This document shows positions 1 to 8,052 of a stretch of DNA of 64,000 nt, piece by piece. Origin of the DNA: CAYTGR01 sp964437445 (GTDB lineage: Bacteria > Chloroflexota > Anaerolineae > B4-G1 > SLSP01). The notes beneath the pieces were generated by a model. That model searched no databases, was not told the DNA's origin, and saw nothing but the letters and a program-made list of their open reading frames with translations. Every line of letters begins with the position of its first letter. Positions within the stretch are counted from its first letter, which is position 1. A program made the translations under genes and the position numbers. Where the stretch lies: contig CAYTGR010000024.1 in the NCBI GenBank assembly GCA_964437445.1, positions 3,167-67,166 on the forward strand, written 5' to 3'.

Positions 1-1268
1 GCTGGATCGGCCAGCAGCGGCCCCAGGTGCTGACGCACCGCCTCCAACGGCAGCACCGGCTCGCCGGCCGGCGCGCGCAGCGGGAGGTACCACGCCACGC
101 CCTCGCGGTCGCTCAAGGAGATTCCCACCAGCTCCGCCTGGGTGGAATCGGTGCTCGTCGTCTCGGTATCCACCACCAATAACGCTCCGGGCAGGGCAGC
201 GGAAACGCGCAAGGTAGCGACGAGCGCCGCTAAATCCGCCTCGGTCCCGACCAGACGGTAGTCGCCCAGCCCCGCGCCCGGGGCAGGTGCAGCGGGTGGC
301 GTGGCGAGCAGCTCCTCGCCAAAGAGCGCCAGCTGTCCGGCTCCGGTCACTTCCCCGCCCTGCCGGGCCGGGGGTTCAGCGGGACGGGGGCCCGCCGGTT
401 CACCCAACTCCGGCAAGCGATTGAGCAGCGAGCGGAACTCCAGTTCGCGCAGGAGCGCCAGCAGCCGTTCCCGGTCGTAAGGCCCGCGCCGGGCCGCGGC
501 CTGATCCAACGTCACCGGCGCGTCGCGGACGATGCGGGCCAGGTGGCGGCTCAGCCGCGCCGACTCGCGCCCCGCTTCCAACGCCTTGCGGTAACGGGGC
601 GCGAGCTCGTCCAGATGTTCGTAAATCCCCTCCAACGTGCGGTACTGCTGGAGCAGGGCCACCGCCCCCTTCTCCCCCACCCCGGCGACACCGGGAATGG
701 CATCGGAAGCGTCGCCCATCAGCGCCTTGAGGTCCACCAGCTGCGCCGGGACCAGGCCATATTTCTCCTTGACGGCGGCCGGCGTGTAGTAAATCTTGTC
801 GTCAAAGCGGCGGCCGGAGGTGAGCACGGTAATGTGCTCGTCCACCAGCTGGAGGGCATCGCGGTCGCCGGTGACGATGAGGACGTCCAGCCCGGCCTCC
901 TCGGCCTGGCGCGAGAGGGTCCCCAGCAGATCGTCGGCCTCGTAGTCGTCCAGATCTATGGCCGGGAGCGCCAGGGCCGCGACCAGCTCGCGCACCCGCG
1001 CCATCTGAGTCTGCATCTCCTCCGGCATCCGGGCACGGTGCGCTTTGTAGCCGGCGTAATCACGCACGCGGAATGAGGGGCCCTTATCAAACGTGACGAC
1101 GGCGTACTCCGGCTTTTCGTCGGCCAGCACGCTGAGCAGCATGGAGGCGAAGCCGTAGACGGCGTTGGTCGGCTCGCCCTTAGAGGTCTTGAGGTCGGGC
1201 GGCAGCGCGTGGAAGGCCCGGTAGGCCAGCGAATGACCGTCTACGAGGACGATCCTGGGACGGGACAT
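1..1268 (-). CDS. polA: DNA polymerase I, N-terminal part (cut by window edge)
   Basis: Replication and repair polymerase; only the first ~422 residues lie here and the gene continues beyond base 1. The N-terminus reads MSRPRIVLVDGHSLAYRAFH, the start of the FEN1-like 5'-3' exonuclease domain. It continues with the acidic motifs of that domain (VVTFDKG, DDYEADDLLGT, VTGDRDALQLV) and a helix-hairpin-helix region (MGDASDAIPGVAGVGEKGA). A proline-rich linker near residues 310-340 leads into the 3'-5' exonuclease domain, whose DTETT motif at residues ~367-371 keeps the Asp and Glu needed for proofreading, so that activity is probably retained. The start is fixed by AGGAGG 8 bases before the ATG. 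The polymerase domain is outside the window. Confidence 0.95.
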   Translation of the reverse strand, partial: MSRPRIVLVDGHSLAYRAFHALPPDLKTSKGEPTNAVYGFASMLLSVLADEKPEYAVVTFDKGPSFRVRDYAGYKAHRARMPEEMQTQMARVRELVAALALPAIDLDDYEADDLLGTLSRQAEEAGLDVLIVTGDRDALQLVDEHITVLTSGRRFDDKIYYTPAAVKEKYGLVPAQLVDLKALMGDASDAIPGVAGVGEKGAVALLQQYRTLEGIYEHLDELAPRYRKALEAGRESARLSRHLARIVRDAPVTLDQAAARRGPYDRERLLALLRELEFRSLLNRLPELGEPAGPRPAEPPARQGGEVTGAGQLALFGEELLATPPAAPAPGAGLGDYRLVGTEADLAALVATLRVSAALPGALLVVDTETTSTDSTQAELVGISLSDREGVAWYLPLRAPAGEPVLPLEAVRQHLGPLLADP

Positions 1269-1298
1269 AGGGCCACCTCCTGTCAGGGGATTAAGAAG

Positions 1299-1341
1299 TA
1301 AGAAGTGAAGAGTAAAACACGACTTCACCCTTCACTTCTTA
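1299..1341. repeat. Hairpin upstream of polA
   Basis: An 11-bp perfect inverted repeat (TAAGAAGTGAA at 1299-1309, TTCACTTCTTA at 1331-1341) lies between the CpXC gene and polA, which run in the same direction. There is no clear U-tract on the minus strand, so it may be a leader structure rather than a terminator. It recalls repeat family A elsewhere in the window in being a purine-rich hairpin ahead of a start codon, but the sequence differs. Confidence 0.5.
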
Positions 1342-1379
1342 ACTCCTACTACTCACTCCTTATTGCACTGCTCACGCCG

Positions 1380-2822
1380 TTACTTCTTGGCAATAATCAA
1401 CCCGCTGGGGCGCTGCTCCTCGCCAGGACGGAGCGGGGCCGGCGCGGAGGGCGGCGGCGTGGGAGCCGCCGGACCGGTGGTCGGCGCTGGCGCTGGCGCC
1501 GGCGCGACAAAGGCCTGCGCCCGGGCGCGGACCTCCGCCAACCGGGCCGCCACTTCCGGCTCGCCCTGCTCGCGGCTGTTCGCCTCCAGCGCCTCTAACA
1601 ACTGGAAGAACGGTTCCCGTAACAGCCCGCGATTTTTATCCAACAGCTGGTTGAGCTGTTCTTCGGAAGCCGCCGCCAACAGCCGGCGGGCCAGAGCGAC
1701 CTCGGGCGGTAACGTCTCCTCGGCCACCCGTTCCACCACCTGGCCTACCCCCTGCAGCGCCTGGAGCAGCTCCTGGTTGCCGGTCTGCGCGGCCTGTTCC
1801 ATTTGGTCGCGCAGGACGGCGAAGAAGAGCTCGTCCAGTTCGGAGAGATGGCTGTGCGCCATCTTGAGCGGATCCTCGGAGTTGACCAACCGCTCCAGGA
1901 AAGCGAGCCGGGCTTCCACCGCATCCTTGCCTGCCTGCATCAGCTCCTCGCGCAATTCCAGCAAGCGGCGACGCAGCGCCGTGAGCCGCTCTTTTTCGGC
2001 CGGCGTCTCGGCGCGCTCAATCCGCTGGAGAAAGGCCTGGAAGAAAGCGTAATCCATCAGGTTGACGCCGGCCTGCAGCAAAATGGCCAGCGTCTCCTCA
2101 TCGGGAGCCGCCAACACGGCCTCCAGTAGCGACCAACGGTTCGGATCGGCCGCAAACTTCTGGATGATCTCGGTGCGTTGCGCCAGCTGCTGTCCCACCG
2201 GATGGTGCTCCACCAGGTAACGGTAGAGTGCCTGCACGCGGGCGATGTCAGCCTGAGAATTAGAGGCCGCCACCAGACGCAGCGTATAATCCAGGAAGGC
2301 AAAGAGGTTTTCATCCACCAGGTCGCCCTTTTCCTGGAGCTTGCTCTCCCATTCTTCCTGGGGGGCCTGGAGCAGTTCCCCCACCAGCTCTTGCTGCTGG
2401 CGGTTGCGCTCCAGGTCGGCCTCCGTCACGCCGTCGGCCTCCAGCACCCGGCGGATCAGCGTATCCAGGTTGAAGAAGGTCTCCGGCTGCAACAGGTAGC
2501 CCTTGCGCTCCTCCAGGGGGAGGGAATCCACCAGCTCCCGCGTCAGCCGGCCGGCGAATTGCTGGCGCTCCACCTCGGTCTTGCCCAGCTCCATCGGCAG
2601 GTAGAGCAGCGCCATCTCATGCCCTGGATCGTGGTACAGGAACGGCACATTGAGCTTGCCGCCGGTCCCGCACGAAGGGCAAACGGCAACGTTGACCATC
2701 CCGCTGAGCAGCCGGCCTTTGGCCTCCGCATCCACCCGCACATCCAGGATTTGCTCAATCGGCGTCTGGAACCGGGTCCCACACGCCGGACAGTTTACAG
2801 CAGCATAGTATCGTGTCGACAT
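1380..2822 (-). CDS. CpXC domain protein
   Basis: A 480-residue protein of unknown function. The N-terminal ~130 residues form a CpXC domain: CPACGTRF near residue 11 and CPSCGTGG near residue 48 give two CxxC zinc-ribbon-like pairs, followed by the FLYHDPGHE segment typical of this family. The rest is a long, charged, mostly helical region rich in Glu, Leu and Gln (about 130-430). It ends in a Pro/Ala-rich disordered tail and SGLIIAKK. No signal peptide or membrane segment is visible, so it is probably cytoplasmic. The ATG is preceded by AAGGAG. CpXC proteins are common in Chloroflexota and their biochemical role is not known to me. The family assignment is firm, the function is not. Confidence 0.85.
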   Translation of the reverse strand: MSTRYYAAVNCPACGTRFQTPIEQILDVRVDAEAKGRLLSGMVNVAVCPSCGTGGKLNVPFLYHDPGHEMALLYLPMELGKTEVERQQFAGRLTRELVDSLPLEERKGYLLQPETFFNLDTLIRRVLEADGVTEADLERNRQQQELVGELLQAPQEEWESKLQEKGDLVDENLFAFLDYTLRLVAASNSQADIARVQALYRYLVEHHPVGQQLAQRTEIIQKFAADPNRWSLLEAVLAAPDEETLAILLQAGVNLMDYAFFQAFLQRIERAETPAEKERLTALRRRLLELREELMQAGKDAVEARLAFLERLVNSEDPLKMAHSHLSELDELFFAVLRDQMEQAAQTGNQELLQALQGVGQVVERVAEETLPPEVALARRLLAAASEEQLNQLLDKNRGLLREPFFQLLEALEANSREQGEPEVAARLAEVRARAQAFVAPAPAPAPTTGPAAPTPPPSAPAPLRPGEEQRPSGLIIAKK

Positions 2823-2865
2823 GGTACTTCTCCTTAGGTAAAATTCCTTACTTCAGATAAGGTAT

Positions 2866-2947
2866 AGCTGTTTTGACCCAGACGGCAGACCCAGACCACA
2901 TAAGCCAGATCGCGGGCGACCCGCGGTCAATAGTCGGCGGCCGGCGG
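2866..2947. repeat. Intergenic repeat family D, degenerate copy 1
   Basis: The gap between the histidine kinase and the CpXC gene carries runs of CGGTC/GACCG-type words and, on the minus strand, ends in GGGTCAAAACAGC. The same terminal word (GGTCAARACAGC) follows inverted repeats at 31.3 and 35.6 kb. This copy is too decayed for a clear hairpin. Confidence 0.35.
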
Positions 2948-4546
2948 TCAGTGATCGGTCGTCGTTCGTAGCGCCAGTCCCGTCTCGCGCGGGATCGCCA
3001 CATAGAAGGTCGCCCCCTGGCCCGGCGCGCTCTGCACCCAAATGCGCCCGCCGTGCGCCCGGACGATGGCCCGCGTGAGATAGAGCCCCAGACCGGTGCC
3101 GGCCACCGCGCGCGTCTCCGGCCCTTCCACCCGGTAGAACCGCTCAAAGATGCGCTCCTGCTCTTCCAGCGGGATGCCGACCCCCTGGTCACTGACCGAG
3201 AGGGTCACCTCGGCCGGAGAGGCTGCCCCTTGGACCACCACGTCACCGCCGCGCGGCGAGTATTTGATGGCGTTGGAAACCAGATTGTCCAACACCTGTT
3301 CCAGCCGCCGGGCGTCGCCCCGCACGGTCGGGAACGGCTCGGGGAACTCCAGCCGCAGCGAGTGGCGCGTTGCCTGAGGCTGATACCGTTCCACCACCCG
3401 CCGGGCGATCTCGCGCAGGTCCACTTCCTCCACATCCTGGAAGGGCAGCCCGCCCGCTTGCAGGCGCGAGGCATCCAGCAGATCGTCCACCAGCCGGGCC
3501 AACCGGTCGCTCTCCTCCACAATCGTCGCCAGCAATTCGTGGGCCAGCGCCGGGTCGTTCAAGGCATCGGACCGGCTCAGCGTCTCCGCATAGCCTTTGA
3601 TGACGGCCACCGGCGTCTTGAGCTCGTGCGAGACGATGGAGATAAAAGTGTCCTTCAGCGCATCGGCCTGGCGGAAACGGGTGATCTCGCGGACGTTGCC
3701 GATGATATTCAAGATACGCCCGGCCGCTAACAACGGCGCGTAGGTGATCCCAACGCTGACCAGGCTGCCGTTGCGCCGCCGCAGTTCTCCTTCCACATAA
3801 AGCGGGCGGCCTTCCCGGCCCGGCCAGCCCCCCGCCACCGCCTGGCTCAAGGGCTTGCCAGAATCCAGCCGTGCCAGCACCATGATGTCGTCATGCGGGC
3901 GGCCGACCACGTCCGCCGCCGGCCAGCCGGTCAACGTTGCCAGCGCGCTGTTGATCCGCTCAATGCTCAGATCGGGCCGCAGGACCAGCACGCCGTCGGC
4001 GATAGATTCTACCAGCGCGTCCAACCGGCGGCGCTCGGTGACCGCCGCCTCGTACAGCCGGGCGTTGTGGACGGCAATGGCGGCGTAATCGGCAAAACTG
4101 GCAAGGATCTGCCGGTCGTCTGGCGAGAAGAGGCCACTGTGCGACCGGAAAACGAAAATGACCCCCACCAGCGCGCGCTCTTCCACCAGCGGCAGGGCGA
4201 CCACCTGCCGCAGCAACAACCCTGTCTCCTCAGCAATCCGCGCCACCTTGTCCGCCAGATTGGGAATGGCAAAGTTGGTTGGGTCGGCGGTCTCCGGCAC
4301 CTCGGCCACCAGCGGATCAAACGCCTGGATCAGCGCCGGCGGCAGGCCGTAGCTGGCCCACGAGGAGAAAGTACCGTCCTCGTTCCGCAACGCGATCACC
4401 CCGACGCCCCCTTGCAGCAAATCCACCGCCGCTTGCAGGATCAGCTGCAACACGGCACGCAAATTCAGCCGCGAGACCAACGCCCGGGCAATCGTCAGCA
4501 GGTAGTCGCGCTGACGGATGCGGAAATCAGTAAAGACCAGCGACAT
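2948..4546 (-). CDS. GAF-PAS sensor histidine kinase
   Basis: A 532-residue two-component sensor kinase with no evident membrane segment, so probably soluble. A GAF domain spans roughly residues 20-170, a PAS domain 180-295, HisKA 298-365 and HATPase 405-525. The phosphoacceptor His is in SIVSHELKTPVAVIKGYAET (His ~307). The ATP-binding boxes are intact: N-box LVSNAIKYSP, G1 SDQGVGIP, F-box IFERFYRVEG, G2 GTGLGLYLTRAIV. No response regulator gene lies beside it, so it is an orphan kinase by position. The SD is weak. The nearest same-strand gene upstream is the aminotransferase, with 35 bases between them, so they could share a transcript. The GAF ligand is unknown. Confidence 0.92.
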   Translation of the reverse strand: MSLVFTDFRIRQRDYLLTIARALVSRLNLRAVLQLILQAAVDLLQGGVGVIALRNEDGTFSSWASYGLPPALIQAFDPLVAEVPETADPTNFAIPNLADKVARIAEETGLLLRQVVALPLVEERALVGVIFVFRSHSGLFSPDDRQILASFADYAAIAVHNARLYEAAVTERRRLDALVESIADGVLVLRPDLSIERINSALATLTGWPAADVVGRPHDDIMVLARLDSGKPLSQAVAGGWPGREGRPLYVEGELRRRNGSLVSVGITYAPLLAAGRILNIIGNVREITRFRQADALKDTFISIVSHELKTPVAVIKGYAETLSRSDALNDPALAHELLATIVEESDRLARLVDDLLDASRLQAGGLPFQDVEEVDLREIARRVVERYQPQATRHSLRLEFPEPFPTVRGDARRLEQVLDNLVSNAIKYSPRGGDVVVQGAASPAEVTLSVSDQGVGIPLEEQERIFERFYRVEGPETRAVAGTGLGLYLTRAIVRAHGGRIWVQSAPGQGATFYVAIPRETGLALRTTTDH

Positions 4547-4581
4547 CGTTACACCCGGTCACGAGCCACAAACGCCATGGC

Positions 4582-5904
4582 TCACGCAGCCTCCAGGGTT
4601 GACTCAACTTCTTCTATCACCCGCTCCAGAATTGCCAACCCCTCGTCGGCAATTTCCTGAGTCACGTTGAGCGGGGGGACGATCCGGATCGTGTTCGGCC
4701 CCGCGCCCAGCAGGAGCAGCTGCAGCTCAAAAGCGCGCTGGACGATGTGATTCCGCAGCTCGTGGGCGCGCTCTTTCGTAGTGCGGTCCTTCACAATCTC
4801 TACCCCGATCATCAGCCCGCGCCCGCGCACGTCGCCGATGATCGTATGGCGCTCCATCATCGCGCGCAGGCGGCCCATGATGTATTCGCCCATGTGCGTC
4901 GCGTTGTCCAGCAGCCCATTTTGCAGCAAGCGCAACGTCGCCAGCGCGGCCGCACAGGAGACGGGGTTGCCGCCAAAGGTGCTGGCATGAGCGCCCGAAG
5001 GCCAGGTCATGAGCGACCGGCGGGCAATCATCGCCCCCAACGGCATCCCCGACGCGATCCCCTTCGCCACCGCAACGATGTCCGGCTCCACCTCCTCGTG
5101 CTGGATGGCAAACCATTGGCCGGTGCGCCCCATGCCACACTGCACCTCGTCCAGGATCAACAAGATGCCGTACCGGTCGCAGAGATTGCGCAGGGCCGGG
5201 AAGAAAGAGGGCGGCGGGACAATGTAACCGCCTTCACCTTGAATCGGCTCGACCAGAATGGCCGCCACTTCGTCGGCGGGGAGTTTCCGGGCCAGGACGA
5301 TTTCTTCTATGTAACGCACGGCGGCCTTTCCCTCATCAGGGTCAAGTGCACAAAGCAACGGGCGATAAGAGTCAGGATAAGGCACGTGGACTACCGGGGG
5401 CGTGACCGGCCAGAAGCCGCTGCGCTGCACCGGTTTGCTCGCGGTGAAAGCCAGCGCCCCCAACGTCCGCCCGTGGAAACCGCCGTAAAAAGCAATAAAA
5501 TACCGGCGTCCGGTCGCGTAAAGCGCCAGTTTAACCGCGGCTTCAATGGATTCCGCGCCGGAATTGGTGAAAAAGGTCTGCACCGGTTCATGCATCGGAG
5601 CAATCTCATCCAGATATTCGGCCAGCTCAATCTGGACCGGATAATAGAAATCGGTGCCCGACATATGGATAAACTTTTCGGCCTGTTCGCGAATCGCCTC
5701 TACCACCTCCGGATGCGAATGGCCGGTGGATGTGACCGCTACGCCGCTGGTAAAATCCACGTAGCGATTGCCGTCAATATCCCAGACCTCGCTGCCGCGC
5801 CCCCGCGCCATCACGAAGGGATAAGAACGAGTGTAAGAAGGTGAGACCACCTCATGATCTCGCGCCACGTAGGCCTGCGCTTTCGGCCCTGGAATTTGAA
5901 CCAT
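4582..5904 (-). CDS. Class III PLP aminotransferase (GABA/acetylornithine type)
   Basis: A 440-residue pyridoxal-phosphate enzyme, the usual length of the family. Fold-type I class III signatures are clear: TNSGAESIEAAVKLA in the cofactor-phosphate region, YGGFHGRTLGAL, the LILDEVQCGMGRTG Asp that pairs with the pyridine nitrogen, and the Schiff-base lysine in AVAKGIASGMPLGA. FGGNPVSCAAALATL follows. By family these enzymes move an amino group from an omega-amino donor (4-aminobutyrate, ornithine or similar) to 2-oxoglutarate. The sequence alone does not fix the substrate and no pathway partner lies nearby. SD AGGAGG sits just before the ATG. It could equally be called a 4-aminobutyrate aminotransferase-like protein. 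Confidence 0.9.
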   Translation of the reverse strand: MVQIPGPKAQAYVARDHEVVSPSYTRSYPFVMARGRGSEVWDIDGNRYVDFTSGVAVTSTGHSHPEVVEAIREQAEKFIHMSGTDFYYPVQIELAEYLDEIAPMHEPVQTFFTNSGAESIEAAVKLALYATGRRYFIAFYGGFHGRTLGALAFTASKPVQRSGFWPVTPPVVHVPYPDSYRPLLCALDPDEGKAAVRYIEEIVLARKLPADEVAAILVEPIQGEGGYIVPPPSFFPALRNLCDRYGILLILDEVQCGMGRTGQWFAIQHEEVEPDIVAVAKGIASGMPLGAMIARRSLMTWPSGAHASTFGGNPVSCAAALATLRLLQNGLLDNATHMGEYIMGRLRAMMERHTIIGDVRGRGLMIGVEIVKDRTTKERAHELRNHIVQRAFELQLLLLGAGPNTIRIVPPLNVTQEIADEGLAILERVIEEVESTLEAA

Positions 5905-6022
5905 ACCACCTCCTGTTTATTGTGTGAAGTAAGGATCGGGAGTAAGAAGCAGGGAAAAGGCCAGGGAAACCATCTCCTACGCCCTGTCCCCCCTTTCATA
6001 CTCCCCACCCCATTGTTTCGTA

Positions 6023-7438
6023 TCACGGGGCAAAGAACGGATAGCCCTCCGCCATCTGAATCCCCAGCTGGCTGACCAGCTGCGGGAAAAAGCCCAGGAT
6101 AAACGTCGCCCCAATCAGCAGGATAATCAATATCACGACAATGCGATCTTCCTTTAGCCCTGGCTGCGGTTTGGTCGGCCGCTTCGCCGGGGTCAACAGC
6201 GCGCGGACGCAGCTGACCAGCCCCATCATCACGCCCGCGCTCCCGCCCAGCGCTAACATGGCCTGGAAAAAACTGGTGTCGGCCACCAGGCGATAGAGTC
6301 CCCAGCGGGCCGCAAAGCCCAGGGAGAGCGGGAATCCGGCCAGCGCCATGCCGCCCACCAGGAAAGCGCCGGTCCGCCAGGGCGCGCGCCAGGCCGCACC
6401 GATCAATACCTGCCGGTCATCGTTCCCTTCCCCCAACCGCCGCAGCCCGTCCAAGCCGAGCGTCATCAATCCCAACGCCAGAGGGCGCGCCACCAGCAAC
6501 ATCGCGGCCAACGCCAGCCCCGCTTTCTGCTGCGAACCCAACGCTAACAACAAAGCCCCATTATCCACCAGCGTGGCGTACCCTACCAACCGGCCCAGGC
6601 GTTGCTGGGCCGCCGCCAACAGCCCGCCGAGCGTCATCATCAGCAACCCTACGGTCGTGATCAGGGAGCTGAAAGCCGCCTGCTGCCACAGCCAGGCGTA
6701 GGATTGCAGGTAAGCCAGCAGCATGAACCAGACGGTCCCGATGTTGACCGTAAACAGGAAAGTGACGACCGGCGGCGCGCCGTCGGTAGCCACCGCCGAA
6801 AGCCAGGTCTGGAACGGCACCGCGCCCAACAGGATGCCGAAGGAGAGGCTGAGCAGAATCGCCGAAGTCCCCAGCAGTCCCTGATCGTTCGGGAAACTGG
6901 CGTAGAGGTCCAACAGCAGCTGCGTGATCATCAAGCCCGGCAACGCTAAGGTCGTGTAGGCCATATAACGGACCCCGCCCACCGTCCGCCCGGCCGTCTC
7001 GTGCAGGGGAAAGACGGCCAGCAGCGCGGCCATCTCCACCAACAACGCCGCGTAGACCACTTGCTGTACCAACAGGGCGGACGCCAGCAGCGCCGTCATC
7101 CCCAAACCGACCGGGAAAAAGTTGGAATGCGGCATGAGCCGCCAGGCGACGATAAACAGCCCGGCCGCAGTGAAGAAGATAAACATCAGCCCCAGCCGGT
7201 CCACCGGCTGGACCACCAGCTCACGGCCCAGGATAATCAGCGGACTGCCCAATTCCAACTGGAAGCTGGCCAACCTGAACGGCTCGGTCAGGGGCAGGAA
7301 GGCCACCAGCGCACCGGTCAGGCCGGCCGCCGCTGCCGCCAGCCACGCCGAGGGCGTCGTCCAGCGGCGCAGCACCTGGAGGATCACGGCCATCCCCAGC
7401 GGGAGGCCGGCTATGAAGAGCGGTCCGGGCAGCGTCAT
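6023..7438 (-). CDS. Complex I NuoN/Mrp-like membrane subunit
   Basis: A 471-residue, very hydrophobic protein with about 13-14 predicted membrane helices. It belongs to the proton-conducting antiporter family of NuoL/M/N, MrpA/D and HyfB/D/F. The conserved Glu of TM5 is present (LLVEMAALL, Glu ~135). The broken-helix segment AVPFQTWLSAVATDGAPPVV (206-225) matches the PFHxWLPDAH..AP signature. The Lys that normally precedes that segment in TM7 is missing: here it reads LLGAVPF. It is the last gene of a three-gene unit whose start overlaps the previous stop as ATGA. No hydrophilic complex I subunit or hydrogenase lies nearby. Membership of the superfamily is clear; transport activity is not. 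Confidence 0.8.
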   Translation of the reverse strand: MTLPGPLFIAGLPLGMAVILQVLRRWTTPSAWLAAAAAGLTGALVAFLPLTEPFRLASFQLELGSPLIILGRELVVQPVDRLGLMFIFFTAAGLFIVAWRLMPHSNFFPVGLGMTALLASALLVQQVVYAALLVEMAALLAVFPLHETAGRTVGGVRYMAYTTLALPGLMITQLLLDLYASFPNDQGLLGTSAILLSLSFGILLGAVPFQTWLSAVATDGAPPVVTFLFTVNIGTVWFMLLAYLQSYAWLWQQAAFSSLITTVGLLMMTLGGLLAAAQQRLGRLVGYATLVDNGALLLALGSQQKAGLALAAMLLVARPLALGLMTLGLDGLRRLGEGNDDRQVLIGAAWRAPWRTGAFLVGGMALAGFPLSLGFAARWGLYRLVADTSFFQAMLALGGSAGVMMGLVSCVRALLTPAKRPTKPQPGLKEDRIVVILIILLIGATFILGFFPQLVSQLGIQMAEGYPFFAP

Positions 7439-8052
7439 TCAGCCACCTCGGCCACCGTCAGATAGGAGATCGCCAACCCGGCCAGCAACGTCACAATCAC
7501 CATCAGCCCGGTCACCAGCAACCCCGGGTCCCAGGCCGAGTAGAAAAGGTCCAGGCCGGAGAGCAGGTTCAGCACGCCCAATCCGGCCACGCCGGCGTCC
7601 CCGTCGGTGCCGATAAACAGCACCGCCAGGACGAGCAAGAGGAAGCAGGCCGCGGAGAGATCGGCCGTCAAAAACGGCAGCGGATACCGTTGGGTCGCCA
7701 GGTAGGCCACCAACACCATCACCGTCAGCGTGATGATGCGAAACGGCAGGTCGGCCGCCCAATGGAAGTGAAGCGCCCCGCGGGTGGCCTCCTCGCGGGT
7801 GCGGGCACTGAGGAACAACGCGCCGCAGACCAGCCAACCCACCAGGGTCTTGAGCAAAGCCAGCTCCGGGCGCGTGTCAAAGAGGTGCGCAAAGAGAAGC
7901 CCCAGAGCGAAATACTGCCCCAACAGCGCCAGCAATCGGATGCGCCACTCGGCAATCAGATAAATCACCGCGCCGGCGAAGAAGACCCCCCACACGGCAG
8001 GCGTGGCAGCAAAAGAAGAGAGGCGGCTTAACCAGAGCACGAAAGGGGTCAT
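7435..8052 (-). CDS. Small multi-helix membrane subunit of the complex I-like unit
   Basis: A 205-residue membrane protein with about 6-7 hydrophobic helices, between two complex I-like subunits. The start was placed at the ATG at 8052 (MTPFVLWLSRLSSF), which overlaps the preceding TGA as ATGA; the longer reading frame upstream is Gly/Arg-rich and not membrane-like. Its stop in turn overlaps the next ATG. Position and helix number resemble HyfE/MnhC/NuoK-type partners of antiporter-like subunits, but I do not recognise a family-defining motif, so that is only a positional guess. The tight double overlap implies translational coupling and a fixed stoichiometry with its neighbours. Confidence 0.75.
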   Translation of the reverse strand: MTPFVLWLSRLSSFAATPAVWGVFFAGAVIYLIAEWRIRLLALLGQYFALGLLFAHLFDTRPELALLKTLVGWLVCGALFLSARTREEATRGALHFHWAADLPFRIITLTVMVLVAYLATQRYPLPFLTADLSAACFLLLVLAVLFIGTDGDAGVAGLGVLNLLSGLDLFYSAWDPGLLVTGLMVIVTLLAGLAISYLTVAEVAE